Assembly (NCBI GenBank): GCA_028565635.1
Contig: JAOXYB010068055.1
Location: forward strand, 1 to 41,892
Direction: 5' to 3'
DNA length: 41,892 nt
DNA from: Phoronis ovalis
Lineage: Eukaryota > Phoronida > Phoronidae
The first letter of the stretch is position 1, and every line of letters starts with the position of its first letter. The position numbers and the translations under genes are program-made. Shown piece after piece: positions 31,912-41,892 of this stretch. The notes beneath the pieces were generated by a model that saw only the letters and a list, made by a program, of their open reading frames with translations, was not told where the DNA came from and did no database searches.

Positions 31912-34299
31912 TTAGGATATTTCTTCTTCCTTGAAAAAACTCGGTTTATTTGCCACAGGTTTTCTTACACCTTGCGCAGTAAGAGTCATTGCTAACCTAA
32001 CTTGCTGAAGCCACGGTTTATCCTTAAAGTTGTTGGCTATAGCTAAACATTTTATAGCATAATCTCTTGCTTCTAATCCACGATATTTCTCATAAAGCGC
32101 GAGTGTAGATAATGCAGGATCGTCACTTTTAGAACGGACATGATGTAGATAAGGTCGAGTTCTGTTTTCAAGGCTGATAACTGGAAGAGACACACCATGG
32201 TCCGCTTGACCTGCCGCGACAAATTTCATTGCAGATTGGACGGATACCGATCTTTCTCTTTTATCTTTTTCAGACCTTGTTGACATCATTGATTTTGACC
32301 TTCCGCGTTTTTTATTTTCATCTTCTGCTTCTGCATTTCCTTGGCCAGTTTGAATGTAATTCCCAGCTGTGCTTAGATTTGGTTGAGATTGGGATACTTT
32401 GCTTACTCGTTGATTTATTGGTGGAAATCTGGTTGATGGTTCTTCTTGACTTCTACCACTACGCGCACGTTGAGGACTTGCCTGTCTACAATTTTCCGCT
32501 TTCTGTGCTCCATTTTCGTCCTCAATCTTTTCACCTATCTTTCCATCACCGGCTATACTCTTAAATATGGCATCTTTTGGGAGTGTTGTATCAATCACGG
32601 CTGGCCCTGGTTTTATTTTTGGTTTCGGTGCATTAGAAAAATTCTGACGTTCATCTCTTCGTGATTTGGGAGGTGTTTCATTCTCGACATTATCAATAGC
32701 TGGCTGTTTACGAACTGTTTTGATAATGGAATGTTTGGCATTGTCGTTCCCAAACGATGGCACATCTTCAATAAGTTCTGGAATTGTCGATGGTCGTCCA
32801 GTTTTTGCAAAAGGTAAAGCAGACTTTTCACTTTGATCTGGAATAACTGTATTATTATTTTCATCTGCGTTTACTTTAGCCTGCTCTTCACCATTGGATG
32901 AAGATTGTGAGTTTTTCCGTTGTAGTACTTTAGCCGGCATAGGTTTCGTTGCATGACTTTGTGCTGATGGAGGCCTACTGTCACCAGCTACGGAATTCTG
33001 ATCCTTTGCGTTATCACCGATTTTTGTTTTGCTGGCCAGCTTACCAAAGTTTTGCAGTTTGTTTTTAGAAATTTTTGACGCAAACGTAGCATGTTTTTCG
33101 TTTTTTTGCATGCTAGATTTAAAGTATATTTCTGGTTGCGAAATCTTATCTTTTTCCAAAACAAGAAATGATTGTTTTTTCCTGTGACTCCACTCTTTGT
33201 CTTTGAATCCATCCACTTCTACGCTTACACCTACAAGTGTTCCACTGGTTGCCACAAATGGTCTTCGTTTTAATGAAGATTTTGATTGTCCGTATTTTAA
33301 ATATGCTTTGTCTTTAGCGCGATCGCCCCAATCTTTCAGTCTCGAGTAAAGGTTAAGGGGAAGCGTCAGACCAGTAGTCACTGGTCCATATTGAATTCTA
33401 CTCCATTGCTTAGCCAATAAAAATCCTGCGCATCCTTTTTGTTTAGCACGTAAAGCAATCTGAAACGGTGTTTTGCCATTAGCATCTTTAGCTACAATGC
33501 TGCATACATTATTATTTACGAATGTTCTTAGCACACTAACTTGTCCTGCTTCTGCGCATTCGTGTATTGGCGTTTTAAAGCTGTCAATATGGGCATTTGC
33601 GTCACACCATTGTCTACTTGGATGATAGCCTATTGGTATGTCAGGACGAACTCCTTGTCGCATTAATGATGATGCCAAGTCAGGGTGACCAAAATGAGCA
33701 GCTAGGTACAAAGCTACTTTCATTTGAAAGCGACCTTCAGTTTCGTCTTGAGAAATTTGAGATAGTACGTGAGAAGAAAATCCCAGTATACATAAATTCA
33801 AAAAATCAGTCCAGCCATCCCAAACTTCTAACAAAATTGTGTCGCCAATAGTTAAATTGTAAGCTTCTAATTTATTACAATCGAATAATTCTTGTCTATC
33901 TTTTGTTAAAAGTTTAAAGACACCAACCGGTAGACCACTTCTTCCAGATACTATGCCACGTAAATCTCCAACAATTGAATTCTGCATATCAATTTCGTCC
34001 ATTATTTTTATGACATCATGGTTATACGCACAATGCACAAATAAGCGTGGCTTTATTTCTTCACGTTCACTTATTCGTATTGTTGCACCTGGGTTAATAC
34101 CTATGTCCGTAAAAATCCAATTGTCTTTTAAATCCGCCCCGGCGTATGATAATACCACGATTTTTCTGTCGGGTTTTCCTGCCTGGTCGCCTCCTAGCAT
34201 GAAGCGCTGTTGTACGTCCTTGCGTACTTCAGATACACGCGTGCCTTCAACGATGTCAAAAACGTACCGTTCCCCTTCAAATGCTATAAATATCCTCAT
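31912..34299 (-). CDS. ANKUB1: ANKUB1 (ankyrin repeat and ubiquitin domain protein), single exon
   Basis: Family of unknown molecular role combining ubiquitin-like folds and ankyrin repeats. The 795-codon frame is uninterrupted. Residues 1-77 form the first ubiquitin-like domain (MRIFIAFEGERY...GATIRIS) and about 83-160 a second. The junction LEVWDGWTDFLNLCILG matches the family's LDVWDGW signature. Ankyrin-like helices cover about 192-300, including VALYLAAHFGHPDLASSLMR and TPIHECAEAGQVSVLRTFVN. Residues about 330-710 are basic, Ser/Lys-rich and probably disordered. A conserved C-terminal segment at about 740-775 (AIKCLAIANNFKDKPWLQQV) parallels the human end. The start at 34299 (ATCAACATGAGG) gives the family N-terminus, and the stop is TAA at 31914-31912. 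As I recall, the vertebrate gene has several exons and a shorter protein, so absence of introns and a long linker are noteworthy. Confidence 0.95.
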   Translation of the reverse strand: MRIFIAFEGERYVFDIVEGTRVSEVRKDVQQRFMLGGDQAGKPDRKIVVLSYAGADLKDNWIFTDIGINPGATIRISEREEIKPRLFVHCAYNHDVIKIMDEIDMQNSIVGDLRGIVSGRSGLPVGVFKLLTKDRQELFDCNKLEAYNLTIGDTILLEVWDGWTDFLNLCILGFSSHVLSQISQDETEGRFQMKVALYLAAHFGHPDLASSLMRQGVRPDIPIGYHPSRQWCDANAHIDSFKTPIHECAEAGQVSVLRTFVNNNVCSIVAKDANGKTPFQIALRAKQKGCAGFLLAKQWSRIQYGPVTTGLTLPLNLYSRLKDWGDRAKDKAYLKYGQSKSSLKRRPFVATSGTLVGVSVEVDGFKDKEWSHRKKQSFLVLEKDKISQPEIYFKSSMQKNEKHATFASKISKNKLQNFGKLASKTKIGDNAKDQNSVAGDSRPPSAQSHATKPMPAKVLQRKNSQSSSNGEEQAKVNADENNNTVIPDQSEKSALPFAKTGRPSTIPELIEDVPSFGNDNAKHSIIKTVRKQPAIDNVENETPPKSRRDERQNFSNAPKPKIKPGPAVIDTTLPKDAIFKSIAGDGKIGEKIEDENGAQKAENCRQASPQRARSGRSQEEPSTRFPPINQRVSKVSQSQPNLSTAGNYIQTGQGNAEAEDENKKRGRSKSMMSTRSEKDKRERSVSVQSAMKFVAAGQADHGVSLPVISLENRTRPYLHHVRSKSDDPALSTLALYEKYRGLEARDYAIKCLAIANNFKDKPWLQQVRLAMTLTAQGVRKPVANKPSFFKEEEIS

Positions 34300-37200
34300 G
34301 TTGATTTATGTCTATCGACAAGCAATTTTAAGTCATTTAATAAGATAGGAAGTAACAATAAAAAGCAAATATTGGCGTACTTTTTCCAATAGTAGACATT
34401 TGTAGCATCTGTTAGAAGTCCATCTTAGTAGTAATTGTTATGAATTTAACTTTTGTCTTAGAAACAGATCATATTCAGTTTCCTCCACAATTTCGTATCC
34501 GTGTATGTGCTCATGTATTCTGTTTTGTATCTCAAAATAATTATCACAAAATAGTTAATTTAGGCATTACGAATCATCGTCTTTATCATTAAATTGTATT
34601 AAAATACCAGTATTGTTACGGACTATGTAACGAATTATTTAACATAAAGTCTTACAGCACAGATGTCCTTAACATCAATCCCACGTACGCATTACAAAAC
34701 GTTTTGCTGAGTTTTTTATAACGTTCAACTATTCTGTGTAATTTTTTGATCTGGTCGATTTGTCACATAAATGGTATAATGCAACACATACATAATACAA
34801 ACGTGATTATCATATTTTTCGAGTAAAGTTTCTTGTGATACAGCTTCGAGCTTCTTTGAGAATATAATTTTCGATGTACCTTATGTCGTGATTTGCTCAA
34901 CCAAACTTTTCAACAGTTTTTTTTACACTTTAATGACTTCCACATCCAACTTTTAGTTCGCAAATCTTTTGGCAGTATTGAATCCGAACTTCTGGTTTCC
35001 AAGTGGACAATCTCTCTTCTTATCTCCTCATAATTAAGAGAGTGCTCGTGTCCTGTGTTACCAGCGTCTGATAAGCGTCCTATAAGTATTTCTCGTGTTG
35101 GTACTTCACAACAGATACGTATCGATCGCTGGCTAATAGCAACACGTGAATGCCTGAAAAATCAATGGAAACTAGCCATGAAGACAATGCTTGACTCTTA
35201 AGAGCGCTTTTATTATATTGGCTTAATTAGATAGTGACTATGTTATTAAAGCAACACCAATTTTGCAGACATAGATACGTGCAGTGTTTGCTGGATATGT
35301 GGTATAATTTTAACGAGCAAAAAAACCTTGTAGATTTCTAATTATAAAATGCAATTTACAGGGCTCTGTGTCTATATATCATGCAGCTATCGTACCATCC
35401 TCTGTAGCGTAAACAATGCAATTAATCCGATAAACTCGTTGAAATTAATATTACACTTCAAAAAGCAGGAGAATTTTTAATTCACTGCGACGCGTCCAAC
35501 TTTTTTGGTGACACGCAAAGTTGAAAAACATATGTGTAGAGAGCTGCATGCATTTCGTTACAATAATGATGTAAATTGTAGAAATGAATAATTAGAAATT
35601 TTATTTGCAGACTGACGCGATTAAATGCCCGTAAATGTTTATTTAGTTATCAATTTCTAAATGGCATTATATTTGTGTCTGAATCCAGGCAAAATGTTAT
35701 TCGTGCCACTTCGTAAACCTTATCTTTTAGCTAGCTATAAAATGATATAATTATTAAACAGTCAAAGGTGCTCAATTAATTTGAATTAATTTATTAGCAT
35801 AGCGTATCAAAAAGTAAGCCGAACGAACAGATCTTAAAGTTTTGATTCCATTAAACTATTTTACTTATGAAACCAAAATATACTGGGTACGCTTCAAAAT
35901 ATAATTTTCTTCATTGAAACTCTGAAGATCATCTTTTAGTGGATACCACTATAATACACCAAAACTTTGGTATACACTGGTTATTTATAAAGCAATATTT
36001 TACTGGAAAAACAGTTGACAAGGAAGACATTTAAAACAAACAGTCCATAATCACTAACTGATTATACTGAACTGTGGTATTTAAAAATCAAAATGAATAT
36101 ATACGAATTGTAACGATAGTGCGTGGATGTTCAATGAGAATTGGGTTCAAATAATTACCTGTTGTCTTTATATTGCCACTTAGCGATACTTCACGTTATC
36201 CGCAGACGAGTCAAGCAACTAAAAAATGACAGCGGTTGTTCTCACAAATTTCTGATATAAATTGTTTTCAAAAGCAAATATATTTCTTTATTCGGCCTGT
36301 TATCTTTACTACATTTACAACCACTTTATTTTAAATCTCCACTCTAAATCCGGTAAATGTATAAATCCACCTGTGACCATGTGTCGCTAAGGCCTAGTAA
36401 CTAAGGTTCTCTTTATGACCGGACGTTATAACATAATCCTCACATGTGCAATCCCAGAATACAATATATAAAATGTGAGTTTTGTCCAACGGAACAATAT
36501 AAAACATTCATAAGTAACATAACTGTACATTATATTTCAATTATATGATTTATATGAAATATTTATTTTAATTAATCATGCATTATAACCGTGTTTATAT
36601 AAATATTAAGAAATAATACACCTAAGAAAAATCATTGTTACTTTATTTAAGCAAATATTTTCTGGTAACAATTATTACATGGTAGGTATTATTTTACAGT
36701 TACAAAATGTAATAAAAAAATAATAATCTTTACACCAGATTAAAGAAAGATTAAAATATGATAACAAATGTCATTTTGATAAGCAATTATTTAGGTAACA
36801 AGATCCCGATTGTCCACCGTAGACCTGCTATATGAGATTAATTGTGTCACTATTTATAAATCATATTTTAATTTTGAAGTTTTCTCAATTACTTAATGTT
36901 CGTTTAGCTTTACACAAAATAGTAAAAGAAAATCTAATTTATTTAAGAATACGAAAACAGCATTCTTGTATACTTAGCACTATCAAGGGTAATCATCTAG
37001 GGTCGTCTAAAACTGGTATTTTTACAGCAATATTTCATTTGGAAGGCGATGAGGAATTGAGTATGTTTTTGTCCATTGGCTTGTCCTTTTGGACCCGGAA
37101 TCTTGACATTATAATTGATATACAACTTCCAGGGTGGTCAAAAAACAATTCTCTCTTCTGGCCAACTTAAACTTTTATCGTTTACATATACAAAAGGGAA

Positions 37201-38382
37201 TAACAGTAACATATCGCCTCTTATTTTTAAAGTAAGCAAAGACTTGTTAATTTTTAGTCCCAGGTGTGTAATCGGATTACACGGTATTCTAGTATAATAA
37301 TGGACTATTACTTTTCCCCTTTTTGTATCATTTGACCCACAGATCACATTTATTATTTAATTGGGATAACACTATTTATGAGTCCCAGTTTATAGTTGAG
37401 CTGCCTGAAACTATTTTAAATCCGCAAAACACGCCGTAATAAGCATTCTTATAAAATAGTTTTACAGTAACATAGTGTTATTTTTACAGAAATATTTTTA
37501 AGGCTTCTGAACACAAGTAGACCTAAGTATCAAAATACAACTTTTTATATAACAGAAATAACTTATAATATCCTATATGTAATCCTCTCTTTTGATTTTT
37601 GGGGTCTGTGACGTAAAACCGCACAAAAATAACGGACGTATGCGGTGGGTTCATGGATTTTCTCTTTTTTCTGTATAATAACGACAACTTTTAATCCGTA
37701 GGAAAAGCAGCAGGAAAAATAAACTCAACTAACTGGCCTAAATAAAATAGAAGTTATGATCAATATATATAATTGCCATTAAAGGTTTCAAATAAAACTA
37801 TGTATTTGGGCAGGTAAATAAATATTCATAATTGTCTTATTGAAAGGAAAACTCTTCAAAAACCAATTGTTGTGAATAAGATGTCATCTACTCAATATTA
37901 TTTGACGTCATAATAAACGGTTTTTTTGTTATTGGGGAATGATCTTTCTGGTGATTGAAATCGATTTTTATTGTTTTATGAGTCAATGATGTATAGTTAA
38001 ATAAATACAACATGCGTCACGTAATAGGTTGTGTGTTCATGATAAGTACAGTTAATTTCCGGCCAAGGACAATTTTCTTTTAATTCTAATGATGTCACTC
38101 CTAGTCTAAAATGTTTGTCATACTTAATTTTTAAGTACGATAACGGAAGCTATAGATTGAAACATCATTGAAATAGTCATCGTTTTTTTTGTGCAATGAC
38201 ATTTCAATTGTTCTTAGTAATTAGTTCTTTAAACATTTAAATTTTGATTTTGAGTATCGTTTTTATAACATTATATGTACATATTGTATTTTTGATACCA
38301 GAACAATGGAGATGATTGATTTTCAATTCAAACAATTCACAGGTTATGGATAGAAGGAATTAAAAATACAAGAATAAATAAT
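34300..38382. other. Intergenic region upstream of ANKUB1
   Basis: About 4.1 kb, AT-rich, no exon recognised on either strand. The ANKUB1 promoter should be in its left part. The 112-codon plus-strand frame at 36832-37170 has no recognised family. A 17-bp palindrome with paired-type homeodomain sites is at 37266-37282. Confidence 0.55.
37266..37282. promoter_or_regulatory. Palindromic P3-type paired homeodomain site (candidate)
   Basis: GTGTAATCGGATTACAC is a perfect palindrome around a central G. It contains TAATCGGATTA, the complement of the P3C dimer site TAATCCGATTA bound by K50 paired-class homeodomains (Gsc/Otx/Pitx type). Sequence match only. Confidence 0.35.
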
Positions 38383-38441
38383 AGGCCTACCTAACCAGCG
38401 TGGACTGGAACCTAGTACACGCTGGTTAGCCGGGTAGGCCT
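38383..38441 (+). repeat. Strong inverted repeat with 20-bp stem
   Basis: Left arm AGGCCTACCTAACCAGCGTG at 38383-38402, 15-base loop, right arm CACGCTGGTTAG + CCGG + GTAGGCCT at 38418-38441. Every base of the left arm pairs; the right arm has one CCGG bulge. It could be a foldback remnant or a hairpin RNA. Confidence 0.88.
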
Positions 38442-40552
38442 GAACCCCGGGCTGAATAAGGGCATTTGATAAATGAGTGCACGAAACGTCGCATATATAG
38501 GTACTTAATTAATATTCTAAGGTTTACATGAATTACAAGTCAGATCAAATGATATACTGGACCCGTAAATCAGTTGAAGCTCATATCATATTATGATGCA
38601 GCAATTTGCAATGAGATATGAACACTAAACAGCATGAATCAATATCATTCGCCAAATAATTCGCCAATGCAAGATGATCCAAGATGAAAGGAAGACATTG
38701 CAGTTGATGTTATAATTTTAAAATGTTACCATTTTAAGTTCATCTTAATAAATATAAGTACAAATGTGTTCTAAAACCTCTGCTGTGGATATCTCTGCAA
38801 CTATGACGTGTAATTATAAAAGTCACTGTTGTTTATTGTTTCCACCAGGAGGTGCACTGGTTCTTGTATGTTTGGAGGAAGGATACGATTGTTACCGCGC
38901 CTTTTCCCATCATCTCCTTTTATTGGAATCCGTTGTACAGTTTGTTATTACAAAGCAAGGGACCATCATTGGACCATTGTCGGAAACCATAAATTTTCGA
39001 TTGTGTAACGATTCGTAGCTCTGTAACGATAGGTAACACGAATCGTCAGTTACGATTGTTTCTGACAACGCATTTATTAATTTGCTTCGAGTTCGATCCA
39101 TTACGATAAGAAGTAATCCGGCCGTGTAGTATAATTAATTAATTATGAATTTGCCAGATTTGCGAGTGGTAACGGTAAAACTTTACAATGTTTCTGACAA
39201 TGGGTCCCAGATGTTATAATCGTTTACTTGAATGTATAATTTATTTCTCTTTTGGTCTGTTCGTATGCACTTGAATCTTGTACTCTGAGGGTAAAAGTCA
39301 TGCAGTATTGTATCTTTCACTGTCACTAGTCCTATATAGTATATAGCTTCGTGACCCTACTATCGCTTGCCTGCGCTGCAGTAATTAGTAATTAATAAGG
39401 TCATGAAGCTAGGACTACTTTCACATGTGAGAAAGGCATTTAAAGAAAAATGGAAGAGTCATATGTTAGTACAGGAGGTGTAGTGGGTAAAGGCTCTTTT
39501 TGGTTGTATAATTAACCGCCTGCTAGAGCTATAAGTATAAGGCTAGACTAGTAGAGAGCTATAGGGTGTCTAAAGTCAAAGCACTGACTATTTTTGACAA
39601 ATTTTAATTAGTATAGGATGTACATGCCAATAACTTATATGGCTTCCGTGCCCATATTCACTAATTGGCAACTTGGTATGCTGAGTACCGAAATGATTTA
39701 ATGTCTAGTATATGTCCTCACTGATTACATTATTATGTTATCTTAAATGACAGTCCTTGCAAGAACGTAGAACTAATAAATGCTAGATTAAGATGTTTAG
39801 AATCCTCAGCTCAGCTGAAATTGCCAACCCCACTGCCTGAATACACTGCGTCATCCAACAGCTCTACTGGAGGTAGAGGTAACAGTCAACTTCATTGCTC
39901 TTCAGGTGCCTACAAGAACAGCCTCTTTCCAAATACAAATATCGATTGTAACAAGCTCTCGGAGAATTGTGTATCAGCCCCGTTACTGTGACAGTCTCAC
40001 ATCTTATGGCATGTGTCACGGTTTTACGTAGTGTGATATATGTCCTGTTGACTTCGCAGATTTTACAAGTAGAAGTAGAAATGAGAGTCGTCAGTGCAGT
40101 ATTTTGAACATTTGATAATAAATATCAAAACTTTCGCATTGAAACAACACAGGAACTATAGGTACACAAAAAGTGAGATATGCTTTGGAGTTCTTAGTAT
40201 AGAATGGAGTTCAGTTTTGACATTCGGTGTACCAACTAGTAGACAGAGCTGAATTTTTATCCCCAGTGGCACACCCAAAAAATATGTTAAAGTAAACCCC
40301 CAGGATATTATATAACCAAAAATGATAGTCATGGCATGGATTCGGGATAGCATGTTACATGTTAAGGCAGATTTTTAGGAAAACCCCATGATAGTCACCA
40401 ATACAAAGCAAATTATTGTCAGCAGGCCTAGTCCCAGTACGTACATCCGTAGGATAAACCTGTCATAAGCACTGAATACGGGGCAGTCTAGCTGCTAACT
40501 CCTGTACCACTCAATGTTAATATGTTTTGTTACTTAATAATATATTTTACAG
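38442..40552. other. Intergenic region before the nucleoside hydrolase
   Basis: No coding exon recognised. A 13-bp inverted repeat with one mismatch, TAGCTTCGTGACC/GGTCATGAAGCTA, spans 39344-39411, and a 9-bp one, ACGATTCGT/ACGAATCGT, lies near 39009-39048. Confidence 0.55.
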
Positions 40553-40599
40553 GTACAATAATTTGTAATTAATTGATATTAAAGATTATAATTAACAAG

Positions 40600-40785
40600 A
40601 TGTCGGATAAAAGAAAATTCCTCATTGACTGTGACACTGGTGTAGATGATGCTCAAGCTATCATGATGGTTTTAGCCCAGGCTGATATTGATGTACTTGC
40701 TGTTACAGTGGTGAATGGAAATTGTAGCGTGGATCAAGCTTGTGTTAATACGCTAAGAGTGTTAAAAGTATGCAAAAGACTTGAT
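40600..40785 (+). CDS. Nucleoside hydrolase coding exon 1
   Basis: 186 nt, 62 codons, phase 0, donor GAT|GTAAGT. It encodes the metal-binding aspartate cluster. A possible 5'UTR acceptor, TATTTTACAG, lies at 40543-40552. Confidence 0.92.
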
Positions 40786-41586
40786 GTAAGTTTCCCTTGT
40801 AGAATCTTTATTATTCTTGTTTGCAGATTAATTAAGAGCATAAGATTGGATATTTTGTTCAAAAATATGTAAACAGTATAATTATGTGTGTGTACATTGG
40901 TCAAAGGATGGGTCGATCCACATGCGCAAACGAAAAATCGTGTGAAAAGGCCGGATATTATTTTTTCAAACAAGCCGATAACAAGCATTCCCCGTTAAGG
41001 ATAACTATATAATAATTAGCTAAATATTAGCAAATAGAGCGTTGTTTTTAGAATGTAGTTCTGTTTTTACCATCAGAGACAGATGCATATTAAAAAAGGG
41101 GTTTTATCATCAGAGGTTAAAAATCAGGGTGGCTTAGCCAGTGTGACAACATGTTTATGTATTTGATGATTTTTACTGAGTGAGGTCTGGCAAAGGGTCA
41201 CTTTTTAAACCTGAAAGTCTTCTTTTTTAGCTGGCTATATATATACACCTTTATAGGTTTGTGTTTAATCCTATGTTCACACATGTAGACCCATCCTTTA
41301 AACAAGTGATCCCTGGGGTACTGTTAACCTTATTATAGCATTCTTGTTAACATTAAATGGTTTCTCCCTCGTGTTTTCTTCTTGTCATCATTATCACTAT
41401 TTTTGTAGATTCCAGTTTATCGAGGTTCAAGTAAGCCATTAATTCTCCGAGAAGAATTCAATGCTAGTTGTGTACATGGAGGTGATGGTTTAGGAGATGC
41501 TCCTGAATCCAACCCACCGACACTTGATTTAATCCAAAAGGAGCATGCTGTGGATGCTGTCATACGACTAGTTAATAAATACAGAG
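40600..41586 (+). CDS. Inosine-uridine preferring nucleoside hydrolase, first two coding exons (gene continues off the right edge)
   Basis: Enzyme of the nucleoside hydrolase family, which cleaves the N-glycosidic bond of ribonucleosides to base and ribose in salvage; probably cytosolic, as no signal peptide is seen. Exons 40600-40785 and 41409-41586 give 364 nt (121 codons plus one base). The Ca2+-binding DxDxGxDDA signature is seen as DCDTGVDDAQA (residues 10-20). It is followed by the family TVVNGN...N motif (residues 36-50), IPVYRGSSKPL at 63-73 and HGGDGLGD around 84-91. The start chosen is ATG at 40600 (AACAAGATG), giving MSDKRKFLIDCDTG; the upstream frame extension begins with TTG, not ATG. 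Typical family length is about 300-350 aa, so roughly the N-terminal third is here. Mammals lack the family; many invertebrates have it. Confidence 0.94.
40786..41408 (+). other. Nucleoside hydrolase intron 1
   Basis: 623 bp, GT-AG, nothing recognised inside. Confidence 0.8.
41409..41586 (+). CDS. Nucleoside hydrolase coding exon 2
   Basis: 178 nt, acceptor ATTTTTGTAG, phase 0 to 1. It ends NKYR + G before a GTATTC donor. That position matches the family segment before the GPLTN motif, which should open the next exon. A later donor (TCG|GTAACA at 41601) is possible but adds non-family residues. Confidence 0.88.
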
Positions 41587-41892
41587 GTATTCATATATGT
41601 TCGGTAACAATTAATAAATGGGAGCTTAAATCCAGAGTTCTTTTACTCAGTCAATGTCTTTGTCAATCTGGTGAACCACAGGGAAATGTTTAAAATTTTG
41701 TTTGATTATGGATTATGAACATCCCTTCTGAAATATTTATATTTTTTGCTTAATAATGTTTGTATGCTTGAAAAAAAATTTTGACAGAAAAATACAATTT
41801 TATTGCAGGGATGAGTGTAGTCTAAGTTTAGACCCTTGTTTGTATTTTTAAATTCATTTTTGTTAAAAATTGAGTTTAAATCCCTATATAAA
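41587..41892 (+). other. Nucleoside hydrolase intron 2, incomplete
   Basis: Starts after the GTATTC donor. No further exon is seen before the window ends. Confidence 0.65.

Noticed and set aside
32229-34348. Plus-strand and alternative minus-strand frames over the ANKUB1 exon
   Set aside because: Shadows of the 795-codon ANKUB1 frame, without family similarity.
36832-37170. 112-codon plus-strand open frame
   Set aside because: AT-rich, no recognised domain, no splice or promoter support.
38764-39018. 84-codon plus-strand open frame with several cysteines
   Set aside because: No family recognised and no signal or domain pattern; treated as chance.
39086-39099. GAGTTCGATCC, like a tRNA/SINE B box
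   Set aside because: No A box or cloverleaf could be built at the right distance upstream.
40573-40599. Upstream extension of the nucleoside hydrolase start
   Set aside because: The first codon is TTG; the ATG at 40600 has a good context and begins right before the conserved FLIDCDTG.

Overview
The window reads as nuclear DNA of an invertebrate animal. It is AT-rich, its genes are split by GT-AG introns of about 0.2-4.3 kb, and repeats fill the non-coding space. The four recognisable genes are metazoan families: an ESRP/fusilli splicing regulator, CIBAR1 (FAM92A), ANKUB1, and an inosine-uridine-type nucleoside hydrolase. No protein pins down the phylum. A marine invertebrate, perhaps a lophotrochozoan, is a guess. 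One 100-N assembly gap lies at 14456-14555.

Layout. (1) Positions 35-7694, minus strand: the 5' five coding exons of ESRP, from the start codon to residue 214; the RRM part runs off the left edge. (2) 7695-22343: about 14.6 kb without a recognisable gene but with many repeats. These include nested non-autonomous DNA transposons (11491-13450), a 33-bp tandem array interrupted by the gap, a 180-bp palindrome, a 677-bp foldback element with TTAA target duplications (17462-18138), a 319-bp inverted-repeat element with 8-bp target duplications (19614-19932) and a 690-bp minisatellite (21441-22130). (3) 22344-30320, minus strand: complete CIBAR1 in nine coding exons (957 nt, 318 aa), with mobile elements in two introns. 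(4) 31912-34299, minus strand: ANKUB1 as one uninterrupted 795-codon exon. (5) 34300-40552: gene-poor spacer with palindromes. (6) 40600-41586, plus strand: the first two coding exons of the nucleoside hydrolase, which continues past the right edge.

ESRP, CIBAR1 and ANKUB1 are head-to-tail on the minus strand; the hydrolase faces away from them. They do not look like one pathway. ESRP controls alternative splicing, CIBAR1 is a BAR protein of the ciliary base and mitochondria, ANKUB1 is a poorly characterised ubiquitin-like/ankyrin protein, and the hydrolase acts in nucleoside salvage. The ESRP-CIBAR1 neighbourhood is notable because human ESRP1 and CIBAR1 are both at 8q22.1, and ESRP2 and CIBAR2 share 16q.

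The most unusual content is the set of short mobile elements whose boundaries can be read directly from target-site duplications. One family has CCCGGGG-type termini, 8-bp duplications and a minisatellite core. Another is a diverged whole-length palindrome at TTAA. No transposase is encoded in the window, so all are non-autonomous here. All gene structures were built by hand from splice signals, reading phase and remembered family sequences; none was checked by alignment software or transcripts.
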